Positions 10,889 through 22,134 of a stretch of 64,000 bases of DNA are shown here, piece by piece (positions within the stretch are counted from its first letter, which is position 1; every line of letters begins with the position of its first letter). Location of the stretch: contig CM057471.1 of NCBI GenBank assembly GCA_030035585.1, positions 96,473,819 through 96,537,818 of the forward strand, in the 5' to 3' direction. The stretch comes from Dugong dugon (lineage: Eukaryota > Chordata > Mammalia > Sirenia > Dugongidae). The notes under the pieces are model-generated. The model searched no databases and was not told the DNA's origin. It saw only the letters and a program-made list of their open reading frames with translations. A program made the position numbers and the translations under genes.

Positions 10889-11795
10889 TGTGCATCAGGG
10901 TTGTATCTTTTCACCGTATTTATTCAATCCTTACACTGAGCAAATAATCCAGGAAGCTGGACTATATGAAGAAGAACTTGGCATCAGGATTGGAGGAAGA
11001 TTAATTAACAACCTGTAACATGCAGATGATACAACCTTCCTTGCTGAAAGTGAAGAGGACTTGAAGCACTTACTGATGAAGATCAATGACCACAGCCTTC
11101 AGTACAGATTGCACCTCAACATAAAACAAAAAACCTCACGACTGGACCAATAAGCAATATCATGATAAACAGAGAAATGATTGAAGTTGTCAAGGATTTC
11201 ATTTTACTTGGATCCACAATCAACGCCCATGGAAGCAGCAGTCAAGAAATCAAATGATGCAGTGCATTGGGCAAATTTGCTGCAAAAGATCTCTTTGAAG
11301 TGTTAAAAATCAAAAATGTCACTTTAAGGACTAAGGTGTGCCTGACCCAACCCATGGTGTTTTCAATCACCTTACATGCATGTGAAAGCTGGACAAGGAA
11401 TAAGGAAGACCCCGAAAAAAAATGGAGAGCTTTGAATTATGGTGCTGGTGAAGAGTATTGAATATACTATGGACTACCAGAAGAACAAACCAATCTATCT
11501 TGGAAGTAGTACAGCCACAACTCTCCTTGGAACTGAGGATGGCAAGGCTTCATCTTACATACTTTGGACATATTATCAGAAGGAACTAGTCCCTTTACTT
11601 GGTAAAGTAGAGGGTTAGCAAAAAAAGAGAAATACCCTCAACCAGATGGACTGACACAGTGGCTGCAACAACAGGCTCAAGCATAACAATGATTGTGAGG
11701 ATGGCACAGGAGTGGGCATTGTTTTGTTCTGTTGTACGAAGGGTCGCTATGAGTCATAACACACTCGATGGCACCCAGCAACAACAACCCTCTGC
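10889..11795 (+). mobile_element. RTE-clade LINE, 5'-truncated, decayed reverse transcriptase
   Basis: Conceptual plus-strand translation across frameshifts gives the second half of an RTE/BovB-type reverse transcriptase. 'Gly-Cys-...-Leu/Phe-Ser-Pro' leads into the palm region near 10900-10925. The catalytic Ala-Asp-Asp occurs near 11023-11031 ('gcagatgat'), followed by Thr-Thr and then a Glu-Ser-Glu-Glu-Asp-Leu-Lys-His-Leu stretch. The C-terminal part covers 11150-11570. The 3' end (11690-11790) has 'aggatggcacagga', 'ttttgttctgttgtac', 'gggtcgctatgagtc' and an '(aac)n' tail. Stops and frameshifts are frequent, so it is dead. The 'gggtcgctatgagtc' tail is shared with AfroSINEs. Confidence 0.88.
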
Positions 11796-11935
11796 TGGCA
11801 TCTGCTGAGAGGTAGCACCCGATATCGCCTGAACTAGCCACCCGTCCAGACTCTCAGAATCCTGAAGGTCCGCCACCAAAGGGTCCTTGTTAGTTTCTGT
11901 TGCAGGGTTCCTTGTAGATACCAAAAATACCCTTC

Positions 11936-13770
11936 AGGTCAGTCAGCTTTTGATGGACACTCTGGTTGTTTCCAATATTATTTCAAACGGTACTGCTATG
12001 AACACCTTTGTACATGTATACGGTGAACATATGTTTGTATTTCTGTTGGGCATATACCTCAAAGTGGAACTATTTGGTTGTAGGGTCTGCATATATTCAG
12101 GTTTAGTAGACTCTGCCAAACAGTTTTCCAAAGTGGTTTACCACTATACCTCCACCAGCAGTGCATGTGACAGATGATTGCTACAACAACATTTGCTATT
12201 GCTTGTCTTTCTGTTTAACTATTCTAGTGGGTGTGTTGAGGTAATGCATTGTGGTTTCATTTTTGCATTTCCCTGATGATTAACAAAGTTGAGCACCTTA
12301 GCATATGTTTGTTGGCAATTTGGATAGCTTCTTCTGGAAGTATCTGTTCAATCTTTTGCCCTTCTGTCTATTGTTTTTTCATTCATAGGAGGTTTTATTA
12401 TGCATATGAATCCCTTGCTATACATGCATATTGTAGATCTATAACTTCACGCCATGGCTTGCCTTTTCCCTCCCTATTATTAATGTGGTATGATATTCTA
12501 CATTTTTTTACTTTATGATTAGTACTTTCTAAAAGATGTTTATTTCAGAAGTCTTTGCTTATACCTATGAAGATATTCTACAAACTTTATTGTTATACCC
12601 TTCATATTTTCATCTGAAACCTATCTGAAATTTATTTTTGTTTATGGAGTAAAATAAAAGGCAAGATTTACTTTTTGCCATGTGGATACTCAGTTGCTCC
12701 AACACCATTTATTAAAAAGACTATGCTTTCCTTGATGTATTGCAAAGTCACTGTTACAGTAGCTTGTATATGTGTGGATCTGTTTATGGACTCTTTCTTC
12801 TCTTATACTGGTGTATGTGTATTCTTGTGCCAGTATCACACTATATTAATTACTATAACTTTGTAGTGGTTCTTGGTAACTGGTAGTATAAGTTTTCCAG
12901 CTTTGTTGTTGTTCTTCTTTAAGACTGATTTGACTATTTTTGCTACTTTTCATGTCAATATTTATTTTAGAATCAGCTCTGTAATTTTTACTAAAAAACC
13001 TGCTGGAGTTTTTATTAGGATTGTATTGAATCTGTGGATGAATTTGGGAAAAATTGACATGTTTACAATATTGAGCCCTCAACTCATGAAAATGGCATAT
13101 TGTTCTTTTTATTTAGGTCTTCTTCAAGTTCCCTCAATGATGTTCTGTGTCTTACAGTGTAGAAGTCTTCACAAATTGTATTAGATGTGTTCCTAAGCAT
13201 TTGGATGCTTTCATAATTTTTTATTTAATAATTCTTTATTTCATAACTTTTTATTTGTCTTTTATTTTGCTAAATTCAAGTATTCATTCTAATTGTAGAG
13301 TCTATCATTTTAATTTTTTGTTTCTGGTAGATGGAAATAAAATTGATTTTTTATGTAGACCATATTTCCAGTCAACTTACTAATTTCAATGTTAATTCTA
13401 ATAGTTTGTAGATTCTTTCGAATTTTCTGTGTACACAATCATGATAGCTCTAAATAATGACAGTGTTTTCTTTTTCTGTTTCCAATTCCTATGCTTTTTA
13501 TTTATTTTTCTTTCCTTATATTTCAGTATAAGATGAATAGAAGCAGTGATGGTGGGCTTCTCTGTCTCATTCCTAATCTCAGGGAGAGCATTATTAATAT
13601 TTCACCATTAAGGATGATGTTTACTGTAAGATTCTGTAAAAAGTATTTTTCAAATTAAAGAAACATTTTTCTGTTTCTAGTTCGCTAGGAGGATTATTTT
13701 CTTTTCATTATGGGCATTGAATTTTCTTCAGTGCTTTGTCTTTTAAAATAAAGATGATATAATTTTCTCC
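11936..13770 (-). mobile_element. Old L1 ORF2 fragment
   Basis: Reverse-strand L1 ORF2 with many stops. The plus strand reads the usual anti-sense landmarks in order: 'ttccaaagtggtttaccac' and 'tacctccaccagcagtg' (12130-12165), 'ccaacaccatttattaaaaagactatgc' (12700), 'attttt-actaaaaaacctgctggagtttttattaggattgtattgaatctg' (12990-13040), and 'ggagagcattattaatatttcaccattaaggatgatg' (13585-13620). It is more diverged than the L1-B element that follows it. Confidence 0.85.
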
Positions 13771-14939
13771 TTTTTTTTATTGTACTTCAAGTGAAGGTTT
13801 ACGGAACAAATAGTTTCTCATTAAACAGTTGTACACATATTGTTTTATGACATTGGTTAACAGCCCCATGATATGTAAACCCTCTCCCTTCTCGACTTTT
13901 TTTTTTTTTTTTTTTGGTGAAAATATACATAGTCAAAGATACACCATTTCAAAAATTTCTACATGCACAGTTCAGTGACATCGACTACGCTCTTCCAATT
14001 ATGCTGCTATTCTCACTTTAGATGAAGGTTTATAGAACAAAATAGTTTCTCGTTAAACAGTACACATGTTGCCCTATGAAAATGGTTAACAACCTCACTA
14101 CAGTTCAACACTGTCCTTACTTAACCTTGGGTTCCCTATCACCAGCTTTCCTGTCCCCTTCTGCCTTCTAGCCCTTGTCCCTGGACTGCTATGTCTCATT
14201 AGTCCCGTTTTGTTTTATGGGGCTGTCCAATCCCCAGCTGAACAGTGAAGCTCAAAAGTGAATTCACCACTGAGCTAAAAGGGTATCTGTGGGCCATACA
14301 CTTGGGGTTTCTCTGGTCTCCTTTAGGTCAGCAGATCTGGTCTTTCTTGTGTGTGTGTTAGAATTTTGTTCTATATCCTTCTCCAGCTCTGTCCAGAACC
14401 CTCTATTGTGACCCCGGTAAGAGCAGTCAGTGGTGGTAGCCGGGCACCATCTAGCTGTACTGGATTCAGTCTGGTGGAGGCCTTGGTAGCTGTGGTCCAT
14501 TAGTCTTTTGGACTAATCTTTTGCTTGTATCGTGTTCTCTTCATTCTCCCTTGCTCCTGAAAGGATGAGACCAGTGGAGTATCTTAGATGGCCGCTCACA
14601 GGCTTTTAACACCCCAGATGCTACTCACCAAGGTAGAATTTAGAACATTGTCTTTATAAACTGTGTTATGCCAATTGAGCTAGATGTTCCCTGAGACCAT
14701 GGTCCCCACAGCCCTCCACCTAGCAATTCAGTCCCTCAGGGAGTTTGGATGTGTCTATGGAGCTTCCATGACCTTTCCTTGTACAAGTTGTGCTGGTTTC
14801 CCCAGTATTGTGTACTGTCTCACCCTTCACCAAAGATACCACTTATCTATTACCTATTTAGTATTTCCCCCCTACCCCTCCCATCCCTGGTAACCAACAA
14901 AGATTGTTACATTTTGTGTCTGAACTTTTTCACGGGTTT

Positions 14940-17900
14940 TTACAATAGAGGTCTCATACAATATTTCTCCTTTTGTGACTGACTTATTTCACTCAGCATA
15001 ATGTCCCCAGTTTCATCCATGTTATGAGATGCTTCACAGATTCATTGTTGTTCTTTCTCGTTGCATAGTACTCCATTGTGTGTATGTACCATAGTTTGTT
15101 TATCCATTCATCTGTTGATGGGCATCTAGGTTGTATCCACCGTTTTCCTATTGTGAACAATGCTGCCATGAACATAGGTGTGCATATGTCTATTCGAGTG
15201 ATGACTCTTATTTCTCTAGGATATAGTTCTAGGAGTGGGATTGCTGGATCGAATGGCATGTCTATTTCTAGCTTTCTGAGGAAGCACCGTATCATTTTCC
15301 AAAATGGTTGTATCATTTTGCATTCCCACCAGCAGTGCATAAGAGTTCCCATCTCCCCGCAGTCCCTCCAACATTTGTTATTTCCAGTGTTTTTGATTCG
15401 TACCAATAATGCTGGGGTGAGATGGTATCTCATTGTGGTTTTAATTTGTGTTTCTCTAATGGCTAGTGATTGCGAGCATTTCCTCATGTGTCTGTTGGCC
15501 ATTTGAATGTCTTCTTTGGTGAAGTGTCTGTTCATTTCCTTTACCCATTTTTTATTTGGATTATTTGTCTTTTTGTTGTAGAGGTGTTGGATTTTCTTGT
15601 AGATTATGGAGATTAGACCGTTGTCTGACCTGTACTGTCCAAAAATTTTTTCCAAGTCTGTGGGTTCTCTTTTTACTCTTTTGGTAAAGTCTTTTGAAGA
15701 GCATAGGTGTTTGATTTTTAGAAGATCCCAGTTATCTAACTTATCTTTTGGGGTTTGTGCGATGATGGTTATGGTTTGTATCCTGTTAATAACGTGTATT
15801 AAGGCCTGTAACGTTGGTCCTATTTTTTCTTCTATGAACTTTATAGTTTTAGGCTTTCTATTCAGGTCTTTGATCCATTTTGAAGTATTTTGTATACGGC
15901 GTGAGGTATGGGTCCTGTTCCATTTCTTTGCAGATGGATATCCAGTTTTGCCAGCACCATTTGTTAAAAAGACTGTCTGTTCCCCATTTGATGGACTTTG
16001 GGACCTTGTCGAAGATCAGGTGACCATAGCTGGATGTATTTACATCTGGGTTCTCAGTTCTGTTCCATTGGTCAATGTATCTGTCGTTGTATTGGTACCA
16101 GGCTCTTTTGAATACTGTAGCTGTATAGTAGGTTCTGAAGTCAGGTAGTGTGAGTCCTCCAACTTTATTCTTCTTCAGTAGTGCTTTACTTATTTGGGGC
16201 TTCTTCCCTTTCCACATAAAGTTAATGATTAGTTTTTCCACCTCTTAGAAGAATGTTGTTGGTATTTGGATCGGGATTGCATTGTATTTTTATTTGCTTT
16301 GGGTAGAATTGTCATTTTCACAGTGTTGAGTCTACCTATCCATGAGGATGGTATGTTTTTCCATTTATGTAGATCCCTTTGGGTTTCTTGCAGTAGTGTT
16401 TTGTAGTTTTCTCTGTATAGGTCTTTTACATTCCTGGTCAGATTTATTCATAAGTATTTTATCTTTTTAGGGGCTAGTGAGAATGGTATTGATTTCCTAA
16501 TCTCCTTTTCATCGTTCTCTTTACTGGTGTATAGGAATCCAACTGATTTTTGAATGTTTATCTTGTATCCTGCTACTCTGCTGAATCTTTCTATTAGTTT
16601 CAGTAGCTTTCTCGTGGAGTCTTTAGGGTTTTCTATGCATAGTATCATATCATCCACAAATAGGGGCAGTTTAACTTCTTCATTACCAATTTGAATGCCT
16701 TTTATTTCTTTTTCATGCCTTAGTGCTCTAGCTAGAACTTTCAGCACAATGTTAAATAGGAGTGGTGATAAAGGGCATCCTTGTCTTGTTCTTGTTCTCA
16801 AGGGGAATGTTTTCAGACTCTCTCCATTAAGAATGATGTTGGCCATTGTTTTGCATAGATGCCCTTTATTATGTTGAGAAATTTCCCTTCTATACCTATT
16901 TTATTGAGAGTTTTTATAAGGAATGGGTGTTGGACTTTGTCGAATGACTTTTCTGCATCATTGAGATGATCATGTGATTCTTTTCTTTCCTTTTATTTAT
17001 GTGGTGGATTACATTGATTGATTTTCTGATGCTGAACCATCCTTGCATACCTGGTATGAATCCTACTTGATCACGGTGTATTATTTTTTTGATATGATGC
17101 TGAATTCTATTGGCTAGAATTTTGTTGAGAATTTTTGCATCTATATTCATGAGAGATATTGGTCTGTAATTTTCTTTTTTTGTGATGTCTTTGCCTGGTT
17201 TTGGTATCGGTGTTATGCTGGCTTCATAGAATGAATTTGGAAGTATTGCTTCCTTTTCTATGCTCTGAAATAGCTTGAGTAGTACTGGTACAAGCTCTTC
17301 TGTAAATGTTTTGTAGAATTCTCCATTGAAGCCATCTGGGCCAGGGCTTTTTTGGTTGGGAGTTTTTTTATTACCTTTTCAATCTCTTATCTTGTTATGG
17401 GTCTGTTCAGATTTTCAACATCACTTTGTTGTAGTTTGGGTAGGCCGTGTGTTTCTAGAAATTTATCCATTTCCTCTAGGTTTTCAAATTTTTTGGGGTA
17501 TAGTTTTTCATAATATTCTGTTATAATCCTTTTTATTTCATTTGGGTCTGTTGTAATGTCCCCCATTTCATTTCTTATTTGGCTTACTTGAGTCCTCTCC
17601 TGTTTTTCTTTTGTCAGTCTGGTCAGTGGTTTGTCGAAATTGTTGATTCTTTCAAAGAACCAACTTTTGGTTTTGTTGATTCTTTCAATTGTTTTTCTGT
17701 TCTCTATTTTATTTATTTCTGCTCTATCTTTACTATTTCCTTTCTTTCGGTGGCTGTAGCCTCTTTTTGCTGCTCTCTATTTGTTTGAGTTGTGCAGTTA
17801 ATCTTTTGATTTTATCCCTTTCTTCTTTTTTGATGTATACATCTATTGCTATAAAGTGTCCTCTGAGGACTGCCTTTGCTGTGTCCCAAAGGTTTTGGTA

Positions 17901-18747
17901 TGATGTGTTTTCATTCTCATTAGATTCTAGGAATTTTTTTATTCCATCTCTGATATCTTCTATTATCCAGCGATGTGTAAGCAGGGTATTATTCAGTTTC
18001 CGTGTGATTGATTTTTTTTCCTTGCTCTTTCTGTTGTTGAACATTTCTACCTTGATGGCATTGTGGCCAGAGAAGATACTTTGAATTATCTCAACATTTC
18101 GGATCTTGTTTATGATTGCTCTGTGGCCTAAGATGTGGTCTATTCTGGAGAATGTTCCATGTGCATTGGAAAAGAATGTGTACTTTTCAGCGGTTGGATG
18201 GAGTGTTCTATATATGTCTATGAGATCAAGTTGTCTGATTGTGCCCTTTAGGTCTTCTGTATCTTTGCTGAGTTTCTTTTTCGTTGTTCTATCCATTACT
18301 GAGAGTGGTGTGTTGAAGTCTCCCATTATTATTGTGGAACTTTCAATTTCTCTTTTCAGTGTTGTTAGAGTTTATGTATTTTGGAGCCCTGTGATTGGGT
18401 GTGTAGATGTTTATTATGGCTATGTATTCATGATGGATCATCCCCTTAATCATTATATAGTGTCCTTCTTTGTCTTTCATGGTGGATTTTGTTTTAAAGT
18501 CTATTTTATCTGAGATTAGTATTGCCACTCCTGCTCTTTTTTGGTAGTTGTTAGCGTGATATATTTTTTTCCAACCTTTGACTTTTAATAAATTCACATC
18601 TTTGTTTCTAAGGTGTGTCTCTTGTAGAAAGCATATTGATGAATCCTGTTTTCTTATCCATTCTATCACTCTCCATCTCTTTATGTGTGCAGTGAGTTCA
18701 TTTACATTCAGTGTAATTATTGATAGATGTGAGTTTGTTGCTGTCAT
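14940..18747 (-). pseudogene. L1 ORF2 pseudogene (endonuclease-reverse transcriptase)
   Basis: The product would have been the L1 endonuclease/reverse transcriptase. Recognisable blocks from the start at 18747: an AP-type endonuclease N-terminus (18343-18747, with 'NVNELTAH' and 'LQETHL'), a second endonuclease block carrying 'GDFNTPLS' and 'SRIDHILGH' (17733-18326), reverse-transcriptase blocks (16914-17150, and 16448-16846 with '[12 protein letters not shown]' and the metal-binding motif altered to 'FVDD'), a thumb/C region (15858-16241), and the C-terminal part (14993-15655) with the intact motif Cys-x3-Cys-x7-His-x4-Cys. These blocks lie in different frames with stops between them. The C-terminal block keeps the 17 nt missing from L1-D. 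It cannot make a full enzyme. Confidence 0.9.
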
Positions 18748-18962
18748 TTTGTAGTGCTTGTTTTTGTGGTGCTGACGTTTTCTTTGTTCTTCTTACTCTC
18801 CTGTGCTGAGTTACTTGTGTTTGTGGACTTTTTTTTCATTTCTTTTGTTTTTGCTGAGACTTTATGTTTTTCCTCTTTATTTTTATGAGTATGTTTGTTA
18901 ACTTTCTTTGTGGTTACCATGAATTTTACCCTTATCTTTCTAAGTTTGAAGCAGTCTACCAT
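18744..18962 (-). CDS. Lys-rich small ORF upstream of ORF2 (72 aa), L1-B
   Basis: A 72-codon frame in the ORF1-ORF2 spacer. Its last part ('[20 protein letters not shown]' onward) is homologous to the 63-aa frame at 48103-48294 in L1-D. The protein is mostly Lys, Asn, Thr and Ser with no hydrophobic core, so it would be disordered and basic. Its stop overlaps the ORF2 start in the arrangement ATGA, exactly as in L1-D. Whether it is translated is unknown. The function could be translational (reinitiation onto ORF2) rather than that of a protein product. Confidence 0.4.
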   Translation of the reverse strand: MVDCFKLRKIRVKFMVTTKKVNKHTHKNKEEKHKVSAKTKEMKKKSTNTSNSAQESKKNKENVSTTKTSTTK

Positions 18963-19195
18963 TACTTGGTTTCACCTTGCCTTCCTCTCCATTAGAAGGT
19001 TCTATACCTATGCCGTTTATTCCCTCTTTAATTGTTTTGATGTTGTTGTCATTTACTGATTAACTTCTCTGATTCCAGGTTGTATTTCTCTTGGTTTTGG
19101 ATAGTCCTTGAGAGTTCATTTCCTAGATTGGTATCTGGCTGGTACGATCCTGCATCCTAGATTCTGCCTGTGAGCTGAAGTTGTTTGTTCTCAGA

Positions 19196-20203
19196 TCAAA
19201 GAACTCCCTTTAACAATTCTTTTAAGTTTGGTTTGACTTTTACATATTCCCTTAAATTCTGTTTATCTGGAAATGACCTAATTTCACCATCATATCTGAA
19301 TGAGAGTTTTGCAGGATATAGTATTCTTGGCTGGCAATTTTTTTCTTTCAAGATTTTATATGTGTCATCCCATTGCCTTCTTGCCTGCATTGTTTCTGCT
19401 GAATAATCTGAGCTTAGTCTTATTGTTTCTCCTCTGTATGTGACTTCTTGTTTTTCAAGAGCTGCTCTCAGGATTCTTTGTCTTTGGTTTTGGCTAGTGT
19501 GATTATGATATGCCTTGGTGATTTTCTTTTGGGGTCTATCCTATATGGGGTTCATTGAGCTTCTTGGATGGCCAGCTTTTCATCTTTCATGATATTGGGG
19601 AAGTTTTCTGTCAGCAGTTCTTCAATGATCCTCTCTGAGTTTTCTGTTTTCTCCCCCTGTTCTGGAACTCCAATCACTCACAGATTTTTGCTTTTGATTG
19701 TGTCCCACATAACTCTCAGGGTCTCTTCATTTTTCTTTGTTCTTTTTTCTGAGTTTTCCTCAAACAGGGTTGTAGCCAAGTGTTTGTCTTCAATTCCACT
19801 GAGCCTGTCTTCCACCATTTCAAATCTGCTTCTCAGCCCTTCTATGACCCCCATCCATTTCTGAAATCTTGTTGTTTATCTTTTGGATTTCTAATGGTTG
19901 TTTTTGTATAATTTCTAGTTGTGAATTCATTTTGGCATTTTGTTCCTGCATTATTTTCCTGAATTCTTACAATTTTTTGTCTGTATTTTCCAGGAATTTG
20001 TCTATTTTTTCCCCATTTTTGTCTGCTTTTTGCTTCAACTCCTGGAGAATTCTGAGTATTAGAGATTTGAATTCCCTATCATGTAGTTGTAGTGCCTTTT
20101 CTTCCACTGGAAAGTCATCTGATGTTTTATTTTGCATGCCTACTGAAACCATCCTGTCTTGGTTTTGTAAAAGTTTTGATATTGTCCGCTGTCTTCGGGG
20201 CAT
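19196..20203 (-). pseudogene. L1 ORF1 pseudogene (RNA-binding protein)
   Basis: The start is at 20203 ('MPRRQRTISK'), followed by a 78-codon open stretch that stops at 19967. The C-terminal domain reopens at 19390-19196 with 'ARRQWDDTYKILKEKNCQPR' and 'YPAKLSF', and ends 'ELLKGVL'. The middle (RRM and coiled coil) is visible in the reverse complement but broken by frameshifts. The family protein is a trimeric nucleic-acid chaperone of the L1 ribonucleoprotein. This copy is dead. Confidence 0.88.
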
Positions 20204-22134
20204 TCGGTAGTTATTTTTCTCATTTATTGATTGTAGATTTGCTTGTTTTCTCCATTTTTAAAAAATTTGGCTATGTCTGAGCAGGCAGGCTGTGTGTTCT
20301 TTGTTGTTTGTTCATCTGTGAGCACAATAATTTTCACCTCCTTCTCCAATTGGCAGGGTCAGTCACTCAGATATGGTATGGCAGGGTAGGTCTAGCTGAA
20401 GAGGAGTTACTGGGATGGGTTTTTTGTGGCACTTACTATAGCTACCAGGGCAGGTCAGTAATCAGTGCATGATAGGTTCCAGTAGGCTGTGTCTGTGCTG
20501 CTTGGTGGTGTGATGTTAAGTGCATGGTGCAGGTAGGCAGGATGGAGGGGGCAGATTGTGATTTGTGGAGGTAAGATGGATATGGGAGAGAGGAGAGAGG
20601 AACAGGAGCCAAAAACATACAAACAAACAAAAAAGAATGCTAGGGGAGCTTGCCATTGGAGTGGAGAGATGCGAGACTATGAAATGGAGAAAAACAAAAA
20701 GGGGAAGAGGAAGAAAAAAAAGAAAAGAAAAGAACAAATAAATAAAAATCTGAAAGGGAAAAGAACAGAAAAGTTCCCAGGGATCCCACCAGTGTGGATA
20801 TGAGGTCTAGGGAAGTTGTTCTCAGTTTTTGCAGTACAGCCTGGCTAGGAGGCATAGAGGTATACAATGCTAGGTATTCTGGGAACAGAAAGAGAAGTAA
20901 GACATAGAGAGATGAGAGACTGAGTAATGAAGAAAGACAAAAAGGGAAAAAGAGGGAAAACAGAACAAAACAAATTAAAAAGAAAAAGAACAAGAAAATC
21001 CCCCCCAAAAAACAGAAAAGGAAAAAAAAAAAACCAACAAGAAAAGAAATGTCCTCAGGGATCCCTCTGCACATCTGCGCAAGCCGAGGGTGTAGGCTAC
21101 AAGCCACACAGCACTGCCCAGCTAGAACGGGCTCCCAATTCAAGAAAAGGAAAAGAAAACTAAGAAAGAACCCCAAACAAACAAACAAACAAAAGCCCCG
21201 TGATCCCACTAGCAAGCCCAGACCAAGAAACATCTCCACACTTGAACATAGCTCTGCAGCCCCTCAGGAAGAAACAAAAATGGTGCACGGAGCCAGGTAT
21301 TTGAGCTAAAGGAGGGGGAGGTGGTGAGAGGTAAGGAAGAAATCACAAGAAGCAGAAAAAAGCAACACCAGCAGTCAACAAATGGCACTCAGAGAGCCAG
21401 CTAGTGCGGGCTGGTGGAATCCAAACAACCGGTGCTTCCCGGACAAGAGACTGTGTCTGCGGGAAGCAGAGGAGGCCGAGTGTGGGTGAAGAAAGTTAGG
21501 GGGTGGGAAAGTGTATATCGCAAATTACCGGAGCTCTGCCGCCCCTCGGGAAGAAGCAAAGATGGCGCATGGAGCCAGGTATTTGAGCAAAAGGAGTGGT
21601 AGGTGGAGGTGGTGAGAGGTAAGGAAGAAATCAAAAGAAGTGGAAAAAAGCAACACCAGCAGCCAACAAGTGGCATTCAGAGAGCTGGCCCATTCGGGTG
21701 GGTGGAATCCAAGCAGCCGGTGCTTCCCGGACAAGAGATTGTGGCCATGGGAAGCAGAGGAGGCGGAGTGGTGGTGAAGAAGGGTGTGGGGTGGGAAAGT
21801 GTGTATCACAAATTACCGGTTGTTTTGTCTCTGGCTGGAAGCTCCGTGAAGCTGCTTTCTTGTACCCCCTGTTTGCTGGTGTCTGATAGGAGTCCAAGAT
21901 GGTGGATCCGCACTGCGTTAGCTGATAGGGGACCTCTGCATGAGTCTCTCCTCACTCTCCGTTCTCTGTCAGTTTTCTCACTCCATTTGGCACTTGGCTG
22001 AGTTCTTTATCTCTTAATTTGATGTTTTAGGGTTTCAAGATTGTTGTTTTCTCTGTTCAGCTTAGTTTTTCAGATCTTTGCTGTGGAGGGACGGCATGGT
22101 GCTTCTGCCTAGAGTGCCATTTTGCCGGAAGTTC
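20204..22134 (-). promoter_or_regulatory. L1-B 5' UTR / internal promoter region
   Basis: By homology to L1-D this is the 5' UTR, which in L1 elements carries the internal pol II promoter. Near the 5' end, in element sense, it keeps an 'aaaatgg' variant of the YY1-like site (about 22115-22123). A second 'caagatggtggatccgc' block lies at about 21895-21910 on the opposite strand. Purine-rich low-complexity tracts lie at 20690-20760 and 20935-21050. Confidence 0.65.
21251..21820. repeat. Two tandem copies of the L1 5' UTR monomer (about 282-288 bp)
   Basis: Unit 1 starts at 21251 ('gctctgcagcccctcagg') and unit 2 at 21533 ('gctctgccgcccctcggg'). The shared block 'ccggtgcttcccggacaaga' occurs at 21429 and 21717. 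The unit boundary falls inside 'caaattaccgg'. In L1-D that block is outside the repeated unit, so the L1-B and L1-D duplications used different breakpoints. Confidence 0.8.

Larger units (their letters stand above)
13772..22134 (-). mobile_element. Full-length lineage-specific L1, degraded (L1-B)
   Basis: An about 8.4-kb L1 on the minus strand: 5' end at about 22134, 5' UTR to 20204, ORF1 remnant, inter-ORF small ORF, ORF2 remnant, 3' UTR and a short poly-A (a T run at 13772-13779). Layout and sequence match L1-D, but frameshifts break both ORFs. No convincing target-site duplication is seen, which fits an older insertion. A long T-run at about 13899-13916 is internal to the 3' UTR and has a counterpart at 42940-42947 in L1-D. 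Confidence 0.9.

Noticed and set aside
14993-15655. 220-codon minus-strand open frame with a Cys/His motif, as a host gene
   Set aside because: It is the C-terminal part of L1-B ORF2, with frameshifted neighbours on the same strand and high similarity to L1-D.
15606-16148. 180-codon plus-strand frame with hydrophobic stretches, as a membrane protein
   Set aside because: It is anti-sense to L1-B ORF2. The same kind of frame appears anti-sense to L1-D (46908-47330), as expected from the reverse strand of an L1.
20640-21239. 199-codon Phe/Leu-rich minus-strand frame resembling a multi-pass membrane protein
   Set aside because: It is a translation of the purine-rich L1 5' UTR read on the pyrimidine-rich strand. 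There is no conservation with the matching region of L1-D.
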